From NCBI GenBank assembly GCA_028275165.1, contig JAQCNF010000167.1:1-59760 (forward strand): a stretch of DNA of 59,760 nucleotides. Reading direction: 5' to 3'. Below, piece by piece: positions 52,162-59,760 of the stretch (position 1 is the stretch's first letter; each line of letters starts with the position of its first letter). Under the pieces are notes generated by a model that was not told the DNA's origin, searched no databases, and saw only the letters and a list, made by a program, of their open reading frames with translations. The stretch is from Haloquadratum sp. (GTDB lineage Archaea > Halobacteriota > Halobacteria > Halobacteriales > Haloferacaceae). Position numbers and translations under genes: made by a program.

Positions 52162-54207
52162 ATGAATGTAGCTGAGTGGTGGAAGCGGCGAACACCGACA
52201 CAACAATACCGATTACAGCAAATATGCCTTGCAGTGGTTGCTATCGGGGTATCGGTCGCCGTAAACAATGCTGTGTTCCCTCATCGATCACTGAATCACG
52301 ACGAAGCGGTGTATCTCCAGCAGGCAGAGATGCTGCTTCATGGGCAACTCAGACTCTACCCGCCGGTTGAAAGTGCTTTTCGCCCATGGTTTTTCGTTGA
52401 CGGCCCGGGTGGAATGTACCCCAAATACGCACCACTACCAGCAGCAGTATTCGCCACTGGAATGCTCATATGGGATCCGGTATTAGGCTTGGCTGCAGTT
52501 GTTGCTGGGGTCGTGCTCGCAACAACCCACTTAGCCAGAGTGATTAGCAACGCTCAGACTGGACTTCTCTCAGGAATCTGTGTGCTTGGTTCGCCGTTAT
52601 TCATTATTCACTCTGGGGTATTTTTGCCATATGTTGTGACCTCACTCCTGACAGTCTCGTTTGCCGTTTGGTACGTGCAGGCTGAAAAGTTAGCGAGTAT
52701 TGTGTATGCAATTGCAGCTGGAGGGGCTATCGGTGCTGCATTCTTTGCGCGGCCTTACACTGCAGTCATATTTGCAGCCCCATTCCTTACACATGCGATT
52801 GGCTCAGTTGCATACAGACTGAGACAGAACACTGACACTCTGAGCGAGCTACTGAGCTCAAACCTCATATATCGTCGCCTGAGTGCATGTTTTACTGGAG
52901 GGCTTGGAGTGATATGCACGCTCGTGTATAATAGGTTCCTCACTGGAAAGACACTCGTATTCCCGTATCTTGCTTTCGCTCCGCAAGATGGTATTGGATT
53001 TGGCTATCGAGAAATTGCTGGACATGGCGTTGATTATACACCGGAACTTGCACTCTCTGCTAATACACACGTATTAGAGATATTGGTGACCGAATGGACG
53101 ATTGCTGGGGCATTCGGGAGCCTTCTCGCTGGGTACGGGCTCTTAACGATATGGCACCGCCGTCAGCAGTGGGGAATGCTGTTAGGTGGCGTCCTCTTGA
53201 CGAATATTATTGGTAATACTGCATTTTGGGGCAATTATAATATTGCTGGCTCACTCGCACAGCGCAGCGATGGACTCATTTCCTATTTAGGACCGTACTA
53301 CCATTTTGATGTGGTTCTTCTTATCGCGATATTTGCGGCCATTGGTGCCGTGAGAGGATGGCATCGTCTGCACACACGGATTGATCAGCCACGGGTCGTG
53401 CTAGTCTGTTTGATGCTCATATTCGCCGGAGGGATATCAGTGTCAATCCAACAGCCAATTGAGCGGAATACTGCTGTGAGTGATGAACTCGCAAGTGCAT
53501 ACGCGCCGGTCGATTCGGCAGCAATTACCTCGCCAGCAGTCGTAATGCTCCCGCCATCGTATGGACCGTGGCTCAACCACCCATTCCAACAACTTCGTAA
53601 TGAGCCGGGATATAATTCTACGGTCGTGTATGCATTAGCAAGCCAGGAACCATTCTCGGTCATCGACGAATTCAGTCAGTATAGATTTTATCGGTATGTC
53701 TATGCCGGGTCGTGGAATCCGACAGATGCTGAGCCTGTTCGGGCAGCTATTGAACCGGTATCGGTTCATCGTGGTGATCGGCTCACGACACGGATACAGA
53801 TACCAGCGGATAATGCTGCACAAGATGTTTCTGTTCGGGTTCATGGAGGAGAGCAGACTACGTATTACCAACGAGGAACGCTCAAAAGTCCAAAGCAGTT
53901 TGAACTGATTGCCGACAGTAACACGATACGTGTTGGTTGGGATTCAGAATCGTCGAAAGCACAGGTCGAATTCGGAGAAGAACTTATTATACAAATATTC
54001 GTTCAAACAGGTCAAGCAAGCGGATACAGCTATCGTCTACAACTCTCACTTGATCGAACAAACGGTGAGGTGAGAGCCCTTACCCCACTAGTTCATCGAT
54101 GTACGGTTCCAACGCGATGTGTCCCGAGTGCGGTCGGGGAATCCAAGCAAACCCCTGAGGTGCGTGTGCGCACTACGTCAGCGGAAGGAAATATATCTCA
54201 TGACTGA
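52162..54207 (+). CDS. Polytopic glycosyltransferase (ArnT/PMT-like GT-C)
   Basis: A 681-residue membrane protein. About ten hydrophobic segments fill the first 420 residues; the C-terminal 230 residues are soluble and extracellular. The early loop motif SLNHDEAVYLQQAEMLL (D-E in the first extracytoplasmic loop) is the metal-binding DE motif of GT-C enzymes that transfer sugars from lipid carriers. Two in-frame Met-like starts exist; I use the ATG at 52162 (MNVAEWWKRR) rather than the GTG at 52147. Close spacing (23 bases) suggests transcription with the permease gene. Its last 10 bases overlap the convergent GT2 gene. Confidence 0.82.
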   Translation: MNVAEWWKRRTPTQQYRLQQICLAVVAIGVSVAVNNAVFPHRSLNHDEAVYLQQAEMLLHGQLRLYPPVESAFRPWFFVDGPGGMYPKYAPLPAAVFATGMLIWDPVLGLAAVVAGVVLATTHLARVISNAQTGLLSGICVLGSPLFIIHSGVFLPYVVTSLLTVSFAVWYVQAEKLASIVYAIAAGGAIGAAFFARPYTAVIFAAPFLTHAIGSVAYRLRQNTDTLSELLSSNLIYRRLSACFTGGLGVICTLVYNRFLTGKTLVFPYLAFAPQDGIGFGYREIAGHGVDYTPELALSANTHVLEILVTEWTIAGAFGSLLAGYGLLTIWHRRQQWGMLLGGVLLTNIIGNTAFWGNYNIAGSLAQRSDGLISYLGPYYHFDVVLLIAIFAAIGAVRGWHRLHTRIDQPRVVLVCLMLIFAGGISVSIQQPIERNTAVSDELASAYAPVDSAAITSPAVVMLPPSYGPWLNHPFQQLRNEPGYNSTVVYALASQEPFSVIDEFSQYRFYRYVYAGSWNPTDAEPVRAAIEPVSVHRGDRLTTRIQIPADNAAQDVSVRVHGGEQTTYYQRGTLKSPKQFELIADSNTIRVGWDSESSKAQVEFGEELIIQIFVQTGQASGYSYRLQLSLDRTNGEVRALTPLVHRCTVPTRCVPSAVGESKQTPEVRVRTTSAEGNISHD

Positions 54208-54935
54208 CGATCCACCTCAATGTCACGTGATCGGACTGAGAGGAACTCACGATAGCGCTCTGCGAGGCAGACGCGTACAATTGAGGTGGCAATGTCGATG
54301 CCGCCCTGCAACGGGTTCAGGGTTGTTTCACCCATTCGCTCGTGGTACTGGATTGGCTTCTCTGTGATACGGTACTTCCGCATTGCTGGACGAATGAGTA
54401 ACTCCGCAGAGAGCCCTGTATTCTCAGTCCATGAGCATGATTTAATCACCGATTCGTGGTAAGCTCGCATACCTGTCGTTACGTCATGAAGCCGCGTACC
54501 GCAGAGAAGACTTGCCGTCCAGGCGAAAAGTCGGTTTCCAAGTCGATTCAATGGTGGCATTTCGGCAGCCCCATGGTATAGTCGGTCACCACTCACTACG
54601 TCATATCCGTGGTTGATTTGAGATACAAATTCTCCGAGCACATCCATTGGGTATGTGCCATCACAGTCAGTTGTGATACGGACTGGCCGTGTTGCTGCTT
54701 CGAGTGCGGTCTGAACAGCAACACCATATCCTAATGGAGGTTGCTCAATGACTCGAGCGCCGTGTTCGCGCGCTCGCTCTGCGGTGTCGTCCGTAGAGCT
54801 ATCGACGACGATTAGCTCCGCATCGCCACCGGTTGCATCATCGATTTCTCGAAGTACAGTCTCAATTGCTGCTGACTCATTATATGTTCCCATCACGACG
54901 CTGACGTCATCAAAGTCGTATGCGCGAGAGGCCAT
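54198..54935 (-). CDS. GT2-family glycosyltransferase (dolichol-phosphate sugar synthase-like)
   Basis: A 245-residue cytoplasmic glycosyltransferase of family 2. The nucleotide-binding strand SVVMGTYNESAAIETVLREI is followed by the VVDSSTDDTAERAREHGARVI segment, and the D-x-D motif is D90-C91-D92 in TTDCDGTYPMDVLGEFV. Then come the acceptor-side PPLNRLGNRLFAWTASLLCGTRLHDVTTGMRAYHESV and QYHERMGETTLNPLQGG blocks, as in DPM/AglD-type enzymes. It probably makes a dolichol-phosphate sugar that could feed the convergent GT-C enzyme. The start at 54935 (MASRAYDF) has a TATA region 25 bases upstream overlapped by an operator-like site. Confidence 0.88.
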   Translation of the reverse strand: MASRAYDFDDVSVVMGTYNESAAIETVLREIDDATGGDAELIVVDSSTDDTAERAREHGARVIEQPPLGYGVAVQTALEAATRPVRITTDCDGTYPMDVLGEFVSQINHGYDVVSGDRLYHGAAEMPPLNRLGNRLFAWTASLLCGTRLHDVTTGMRAYHESVIKSCSWTENTGLSAELLIRPAMRKYRITEKPIQYHERMGETTLNPLQGGIDIATSIVRVCLAERYREFLSVRSRDIEVDRQS

Positions 54936-54961
54936 TGTATCATGTATGCAGACGATTATTT

Positions 54962-54975
54962 TTAGGTCTGCCGAA
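54962..54975 (-). promoter_or_regulatory. Near-match to the TTAGG-N4-CCTAA operator (site 3)
   Basis: TTAGG-TCTG-CCGAA differs by one base in the right arm from site 2. It lies 27 bases upstream of the GT2 start on the minus strand, overlapping the A/T-rich TATA region. A repressor bound here would block initiation. With two perfect sites within 9 kb, it is more likely than not to be functional, but one mismatch leaves doubt. Confidence 0.45.
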
Positions 54976-55186
54976 AAATTTTCACTGCGACAGAAATGGG
55001 ATACGAACAGATTGATGATCTGAGAATCGACTAATTTGAGGGTCACGTAGAGAATTATTATAGAAATACTCGATTGTCGATGGCGGACGATCCAAGCCCT
55101 TTGCGTCTACGAGGAGTGGAATACAGTGTTAGTGCTGATATGAGCTGGGCCACGATTATTCATTTTGATATCTGCACTGAACCCTT
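54976..55186. other. Intergenic, no gene seen
   Basis: No supported gene; the frame from 55046 on the minus strand is only an upstream extension of the GT2 gene with no conserved start. Confidence 0.35.
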
Positions 55187-55276
55187 CGACTGATTTGGGT
55201 GGATATGGGTATCACAGCCGGTTGGCACAGCCAACGGTCTCTCTTCGTGAGTCGTCTGGCAAACGCTAATGACAGG
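55187..55276 (+). pseudogene. tnpB C-terminal tail scrap
   Basis: CTGATTTGGGTGGATA.GG...TGGCACAGCC matches 4367-4412, the tail of the tnpB fragment at 4051. In frame it reads DLGGYGYHSRLAQPTVSLRESSGKR and a stop, like the GGYTSPTWVAQPGVY tail. Only about 30 codons remain, without the zinc ribbon. Confidence 0.6.
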
Positions 55277-55321
55277 GTCAAGAGGCAGGAAGAATATCAA
55301 TATCTTCAGACGTCTAATCGA

Positions 55322-56464
55322 TCAGGTCCGGTACAGAAATCCTGCGACAATCAAGTACCCAGCGAGTAATACAGGAAGAAGATAGAATGCCCTCGCGATG
55401 TCTGCTTGGGCGGTCAACATACCAACGATAGGGGGGAACGTAGATATCCCGATAAATCCCGCCGCTGCTGCGAGTGAATTAATCGGCGAGGAATATGCAG
55501 GAACTGAATCGACACCGATTGCTGATAGCGTCGGGAACAGACCCGAGACACATGCGCCCAACAGACAGGCAACGACATACAGTCCAATCTTCGATTCGGC
55601 CAAGGGGAGTGCAATTGCCAACGGAAGAGCTAGTGACGCGAGAACGATGATCATAATCTGCGGATTGAAGGAACCAAGCACACGGCTGTAGGTGTATCGA
55701 GCGGGAATATAGGCTGCTAGATACACCATCAATAACAGGAACCCATCGTCAAAGCCCGCGCGTGTCGTTGCAAAATATGGCAGCCACGTAAATAATGATC
55801 CTTCAACACCACCACTAAAAATGAGTCCGACAATCATCGCCTTCACTGCTGGGTCACTACCGAGGACACGGAGACTATCGCGATTCAGCGGTTTTTCGGC
55901 TGCGAGCGAGTCGGGAACATCCAAGTAGAGTAGCAATCCAACGGCAGGAATAAAAGCAACACTGAGTGCGAGATACGCAAACCGCCAATTCCCGAACTGT
56001 GTCGCAAGATAAGCGATGAGCGGCCCGGTTGTTGCTCCAACTGCCCAGACGACTGCATATCCATTGAATACTTGTGCTCGCGATTCCGGGTAGAAGTGGC
56101 CCAACACAGCACGATCAAGTGCACGGAATGGAGCCGTAGCAATCCCCCGAATAAATAATGCGGCCAAGAGGATTCCAAATGAAGGCGCGATTCCAACAGC
56201 AAAAATACTCAGTCCGACTAAACCAACACTGATGATCATCGTGAGGCGGATGTCAAGTCGACCAGCAATCGCACCAGTAACAAGCACTGCTGCCACGAAT
56301 CCAAGAGTGCCTGCAGTCGCCACGAGTCCGAGTAATTCTGTTGATGTTGAGTAGGTACTCTGGATAGCTGGAAGAAGCGACCCTCGTAGTTGGAAGCCAA
56401 CTGACTCAAAGCTCACAAAAATAAAGATTGCAACCGTCCATGCAGTCTTTGACTGCCTGTTCAC
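55322..56464 (-). CDS. Major facilitator superfamily (MFS) transporter
   Basis: A 380-residue protein with 12 predicted membrane segments in two halves. The first half has the MFS loop 2-3 region GAIAGRLDIRLTMIISVGLVGLSIFAVG with the basic residues of the A-motif, and a helix 4 with RGIATAPFRALDRAVLGHFYPESRAQVFNGYAVVWAVGATTGPLIAYL. The fifth segment GATTGPL is the C-like antiporter motif region, which hints at drug or metabolite export. The central cytoplasmic loop contains SLAAEKPLNRDSLRVLGSDP. It could be co-transcribed with the LarA-like gene (119 bases upstream on the same strand). Confidence 0.88.
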   Translation of the reverse strand: MNRQSKTAWTVAIFIFVSFESVGFQLRGSLLPAIQSTYSTSTELLGLVATAGTLGFVAAVLVTGAIAGRLDIRLTMIISVGLVGLSIFAVGIAPSFGILLAALFIRGIATAPFRALDRAVLGHFYPESRAQVFNGYAVVWAVGATTGPLIAYLATQFGNWRFAYLALSVAFIPAVGLLLYLDVPDSLAAEKPLNRDSLRVLGSDPAVKAMIVGLIFSGGVEGSLFTWLPYFATTRAGFDDGFLLLMVYLAAYIPARYTYSRVLGSFNPQIMIIVLASLALPLAIALPLAESKIGLYVVACLLGACVSGLFPTLSAIGVDSVPAYSSPINSLAAAAGFIGISTFPPIVGMLTAQADIARAFYLLPVLLAGYLIVAGFLYRT

Positions 56465-56583
56465 TGGATGCCCGCAGACACTGTTGAGGCGATTATCACG
56501 CGAGCCACCCGTCTTTGAGATACGAATTAACTCTCAATGTCCTGTGTTTTCATCTATCCATCTGCATTATTTGAGTGTTTAGG

Positions 56584-57915
56584 TTAGTCCTCAGCGAATG
56601 AGTGAGCGAAGTCACCACCGTCAAATGAAATTGGTTCGGGCTCACGGACCACGCTCAAATCTGTCCGGGTACGAGCCTCGTTCACAAGTGGTGGTGAGGC
56701 ATACAGTCGCCTGAGGTGCATCGTGTTAGGCGCCCGTATAATCCGTGCCCTGGCAGGATCCACTGTTCCAATAGTTGAGAGTGCGACTGTCAGGCCCGCT
56801 CGGTCGGTTTCGACCACCGGCGGAAGACGCACACCTCGTGTTGTACTCGCGGTGATCGCATTGATGAGTGTTGTTTCGGCAGCGATATCTGTCGCGATAT
56901 TACGGTGAACGAAATCAGCCGATCCGACGCCCATTGCATTTCCGTGTGTGGTTTCACTCAACGACCGGGTGTATATGCGTTTAATACTGGGATGTTCTGG
57001 CTCTGGTTCATTGATCGCGAAGGGTCGACGACCAATTACATTCGTATCCATGCCTTGCCCGCTGATATCTTTACCCTGTGCATCAAGAATTAACACGTCG
57101 AGTTGTCTAAATGGGAGTGTCGGCATGACATCATATGCGGTTTCTAATAGTTCCGCTTCACGGTCGAGAAATCCTGACGGCGGGACCCCTTCAACAATCG
57201 CTGTGTCATCATGTTGATTCTCAACGATAGCAACACCGCCAACAACAGGGAGCGATTCAAGCAACAGATTGGCGATCTCAGGAATCATGTTCCGGAAGCT
57301 CCACTCCATTGCCCATTCGTGTGCTATTTTTGCTCCACGTTGCTTACCCATCCCTATCACCAGCATCTTTGAGAGGCCACTTTCGACGTTGCCATCATAA
57401 TCAGTGTGTGGTTTAATGCGATTAACCGGGAGAATCGCGTCAGCCGCGACAGCATTTCTGTCAGCGACAACTGGAACACCCCGGTCTGGTGTCTCACCGA
57501 CTTGTTCAACAGCCATATCCGACTGTATTCGACAGCCGACACGATCAGGCGTGATGCCAAACGATGCAAGCATTTGTTTCTGGCCTTCAGCGGTTGCCCC
57601 ACCATGACTTCCCATCGCAGGAAAAATAAATGGGTCAAACCCTTTATCCCCCACTGCCTCAACAACACTACGCACGATTTGTGCAATGTTTGCTATTCCG
57701 CGGCTACCAACGCCGATGGCTACCTCACCATGTGAGGGAACCGCAGAGAAATCGAGTGCTTCGACTGCATCGTAGGCGTTTGTTTCGATGTGTGACTCTC
57801 CGATTGGGTCAGTTTCCCAGCGTTGCTCAATGATACCCAGCGGGGGAAGTTCACATTCCCCGCAGGCATTTATTACCGTCTCCTCAGGAACGGTCAGATG
57901 CTCCCCAGCGTGCAT
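56584..57915 (-). CDS. LarA-like protein (lactate racemase / DUF2088 family)
   Basis: A 443-residue cytoplasmic protein. GSHGGATAEGQKQMLASFGIT (about residues 100-120) is the recognised N-terminal loop of the LarA/DUF2088 family, and DRNAVAADAILPVNRIKPHTDYDGNVESGLSKMLVIGMGKQRGAKIAHEW in the middle is characteristic of the long, DUF2088-type members. LarA uses a nickel-pincer cofactor to racemise lactate; longer relatives catalyse epimerisations of other hydroxy acids. No lar maturation genes (larB, larC, larE) are in the window. The starting Met is at 57915 (MHAGEHLTVPEE). Confidence 0.82.
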   Translation of the reverse strand: MHAGEHLTVPEETVINACGECELPPLGIIEQRWETDPIGESHIETNAYDAVEALDFSAVPSHGEVAIGVGSRGIANIAQIVRSVVEAVGDKGFDPFIFPAMGSHGGATAEGQKQMLASFGITPDRVGCRIQSDMAVEQVGETPDRGVPVVADRNAVAADAILPVNRIKPHTDYDGNVESGLSKMLVIGMGKQRGAKIAHEWAMEWSFRNMIPEIANLLLESLPVVGGVAIVENQHDDTAIVEGVPPSGFLDREAELLETAYDVMPTLPFRQLDVLILDAQGKDISGQGMDTNVIGRRPFAINEPEPEHPSIKRIYTRSLSETTHGNAMGVGSADFVHRNIATDIAAETTLINAITASTTRGVRLPPVVETDRAGLTVALSTIGTVDPARARIIRAPNTMHLRRLYASPPLVNEARTRTDLSVVREPEPISFDGGDFAHSFAED

Positions 57916-58024
57916 ACAGCAGGGTAGTAAGTGAAGCTAATAAAACCCGGTAGAAACATATCAAAAATTATATATGCACATATCAATCCGACGACAAATA
58001 GCTGACGGTCAAAATATCGAAATG
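57916..58024. other. Intergenic, AT-rich
   Basis: Promoter region of the LarA-like gene; nothing else seen. Confidence 0.35.
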
Positions 58025-58150
58025 CTTAGGCGCACCGTCCAGCCCGACCGCATTCACCTGGTCATCAGTAGCCCGCCAAAGAACCGACCAGCGTTACTCG
58101 CCAATTTCATCGAGATCTTCTCCCGTGGCTGTAAACATCGATGCAGAGCA
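58025..58150 (+). pseudogene. tnpA: IS200-type Y1 transposase (TnpA) scrap
   Basis: A frame from 58025 reads LRRTVQPDRIHLVISSPPKNRPALLANFIEIFSR and stops soon after. This matches the middle of IS200/IS605 TnpA, where the HUH motif is normally D-H-[IV]-H-L followed by S-x-P-P-K. The first His of the pair is Arg here (DRIHL), so even this core is dead. The only trace of a tnpA in the window. The rest up to 58354 has no gene. Confidence 0.5.
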
Positions 58151-58354
58151 TAACGACGACAAAGTCGGATGGGACGAAGGTATTGCGTAAGGGTCACCGG
58201 ACGCGTTTTGAATAAGAGGATCAGGAGCTACACGTCAATTATCATACCCATTCACCACAGTGACTCACTGCAATTAGATGTATAATGCACTCCCACTGAA
58301 TCAACCTGAGAATCAAAAGATTCGTATCAGTAACCAGCATACGTCATAATTGAG
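58151..58354. other. Intergenic with promoter of the next gene
   Basis: No gene seen. AT-rich sequence precedes the ATG at 58355. Confidence 0.35.
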
Positions 58355-59760
58355 ATGGCTGAGGAACATTTAAACTATATTGATGGGAGTTGGCTTAAGG
58401 CGAAAAGTGGCGAAACATTCCAAGTACACAACCCAGCCGATCCATCGGCTGTGGTCGGTGAGTTCCAAGCGTCCTCACCGGCAGACGCTGAAATGGCTGT
58501 TAACGCTGCTGTTGCTGCAAAGGATGAGTGGGCGGACACCCCCGGACCGGACCGAGGGGCAGTGCTCTTAGAGGCCAGCCGATTGCTTGAGGACCACAAA
58601 AAAGAATTAACAGAGGGATTCGTGGCTGAGGAAGGTAAAACATGGGCTGAGGCAAGCGGTGAAGTTCAGCGGGCAATCGATATTTTCAGCTATTACGCTG
58701 CTAAATCGAGTGACCTTGGTGGAACAGTCAAATCAGCGAGTAGCCGACGAACAGAACTGTCGACACGGTTGGAACCACTCGGCGTAGTATCGTTAATTAC
58801 ACCGTGGAACTATCCGATTGCGATTCCAGCATGGAAGATGGCCCCAGCGCTCGCGGCAGGAAATACCGTCGTCTTCAAACCAGCCTCAGTCGCCCCTGGA
58901 GTGTCCAAGCGGATGGTCGAGCTTCTTGAAGAAGCTGGAATCCCAGATGGCGTCGTGAATTACATCACGGGATCCGGTTCGGACGTCGGTTCAACGATCG
59001 TTGAGCATGAGTCAGTTGACGGTGTCTCTTTTACTGGGAGCACAAGTGTCGGCACACATCTTGCGAAGTCAGCGATGCAGGATCTCACCCGTGTCCAGTG
59101 TGAGATGGGTGGGAAGAACCCAACAGTTGTCATGCCAAGCGCGGACCTGCGCGAGGCTGCCGAAACAATTGGTGTCGGTGGTTTTGGGACAACTGGACAG
59201 TCCTGTACAGCGACGTCCAGAGCTATCGTCCACACAGATGTGTATGAGACATTTGTTGAGGAAATGGTGCGCTATGCGGAGTCACTGGACGTTGGACCTG
59301 GGATGGAGAAGTCTGATATGGGGCCACAGGTAAGCAAATCTGAACTCGAATCGACACTCGAGTATATTGATATTGGCATCACTGAGGGAGCGACGCTTGA
59401 AACCGGAGGTGAACAACTGTCTGGAGCAATGTATGGAGACGGATACTTCATTCAGCCGACGGTATTCAGCGATGTCGAAAACAGCTCACGATTAGCTCAG
59501 GAGGAAATCTTTGGCCCAGTCATTGCTGTGATCGAGGCTGCAGACTTCGACGAAGCTATGCAGTTGGCGAACGATGTTGAGTATGGACTCTCGTCGTCTA
59601 TCATGACACAGGACCTCACAGAGGCAAACGAGTTCATTCGAGATATTGAAGCAGGAGTCGCCAAAGTAAATGAGAAAACAACTGGTCTTGAACTACACGT
59701 GCCGTTTGGTGGTTACAAGGACTCCTCGACGAACACCTACCGTGAGCAAGGTGACGCTGG
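58355..59760 (+). CDS. Aldehyde dehydrogenase (KGSADH/XacF-like), 3' end outside window
   Basis: At least 468 residues of an NAD(P)-dependent aldehyde dehydrogenase; the gene continues beyond the window. The start MAEEHLNYIDGSWLKAKSGETFQVHNPADPSAVVGEF is typical. Catalytic Asn is in TPWNYPIAIPAWK, the substrate-binding Lys in VFKPAS, the base Glu in CEMGGKNPTVV, and the nucleophile Cys in TTGQSCTATSRA. The N-terminal NPADPSAVVGEF, the AAVAAKDEWADTPGPDRGAVLLEASRLL segment, and ELHVPFGGYKDSSTNTYREQG resemble alpha-ketoglutarate-semialdehyde dehydrogenases (XacF in Haloferax pentose degradation). No xylose or arabinose pathway gene is in view, so the function is provisional. Confidence 0.85.
   Translation, partial: MAEEHLNYIDGSWLKAKSGETFQVHNPADPSAVVGEFQASSPADAEMAVNAAVAAKDEWADTPGPDRGAVLLEASRLLEDHKKELTEGFVAEEGKTWAEASGEVQRAIDIFSYYAAKSSDLGGTVKSASSRRTELSTRLEPLGVVSLITPWNYPIAIPAWKMAPALAAGNTVVFKPASVAPGVSKRMVELLEEAGIPDGVVNYITGSGSDVGSTIVEHESVDGVSFTGSTSVGTHLAKSAMQDLTRVQCEMGGKNPTVVMPSADLREAAETIGVGGFGTTGQSCTATSRAIVHTDVYETFVEEMVRYAESLDVGPGMEKSDMGPQVSKSELESTLEYIDIGITEGATLETGGEQLSGAMYGDGYFIQPTVFSDVENSSRLAQEEIFGPVIAVIEAADFDEAMQLANDVEYGLSSSIMTQDLTEANEFIRDIEAGVAKVNEKTTGLELHVPFGGYKDSSTNTYREQGDA

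Noticed and set aside
56565-56592. GTTTAGGTT resembling the first arm of the TTAGG-N4-CCTAA operator
   Set aside because: The right half does not pair (TCCTCAG), and part of it is the 3' end of the LarA-like gene; a half-site is too weak a call.

Overview
The window looks like a chromosome segment of a low-GC extreme halophile, most likely Haloquadratum walsbyi or a close relative. The proteins are acidic. Secreted proteins carry twin-arginine signals followed by an LAGC lipobox. Several families are haloarchaeal (RdfA, DUF7490-type, FilR1-type regulator). The whole stretch is peppered with decayed IS200/IS605/IS1341 elements and small palindrome-associated non-autonomous elements (PATE-like), which are typical of Haloquadratum. 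The species name is an inference from these traits; no database search was possible.

Layout. 1-8.5 kb: the two coenzyme F420 (FO synthase) subunit genes cofG and cofH meet tail to tail, followed by transposon debris, an RNase H-like protein and a small-subunit/SSS symporter pair. 8.5-14.7 kb: a cyclase-family hydrolase, a frameshifted tnpB with a well-preserved structured right end, an AI-2E-family membrane protein, a cupredoxin lipoprotein, and a GC-rich degenerate DDE transposase. 14.7-19.9 kb: GH15 glucoamylase, an HTH regulator divergent from an EamA exporter, and an IS6-type insertion with a perfect 8-bp target duplication. 20.6-28.2 kb: a dihydrolipoamide-dehydrogenase-like flavoprotein, a GAPN-like aldehyde dehydrogenase and a complete sugar-type ABC importer operon. 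28.2-33.2 kb: tnpB remnant, a DUF7490-like surface protein with a small membrane partner, a small protein with a metzincin zinc motif, a PATE-like element and a sugar-1-phosphate nucleotidyltransferase. 33.2-39.6 kb: a complete branched-chain amino-acid type ABC importer (livHMGF, with livJ divergent) whose LivG, LivM and LivH are all enlarged by extra hydrophobic segments. 39.6-45.4 kb: an unrecognised protein, FAH-family and SDR genes in divergent arrangement, an RdfA-like cell-shape factor and more tnpB debris. 45.5-55 kb: TRAM protein, then a run containing a gluconate-dehydrogenase-like pair, an RGP-like (UDP-arabinopyranose-mutase-like) protein, an Fe(III)-type ABC binding protein and fused permease, and two glycosyltransferases. 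55.3 kb to the end: MFS transporter, LarA-like protein and the start of a second aldehyde dehydrogenase that runs off the window.

How the parts may work together. Palindromes TTAGG-N4-CCTAA stand before the gluconate-dehydrogenase-like pair and before the RGP/iron-transport genes, with a near-match before the convergent glycosyltransferase, so one metal-responsive regulator could control that region. FAH plus SDR plus LarA-like plus a KGSADH-like dehydrogenase suggest sugar-acid catabolism. The transposon right ends share an outer stem and a second hairpin whose arms differ between copies but always remain paired, so a structure (RNA or single-stranded DNA) appears to be maintained. I found no tRNA, rRNA or CRISPR array.
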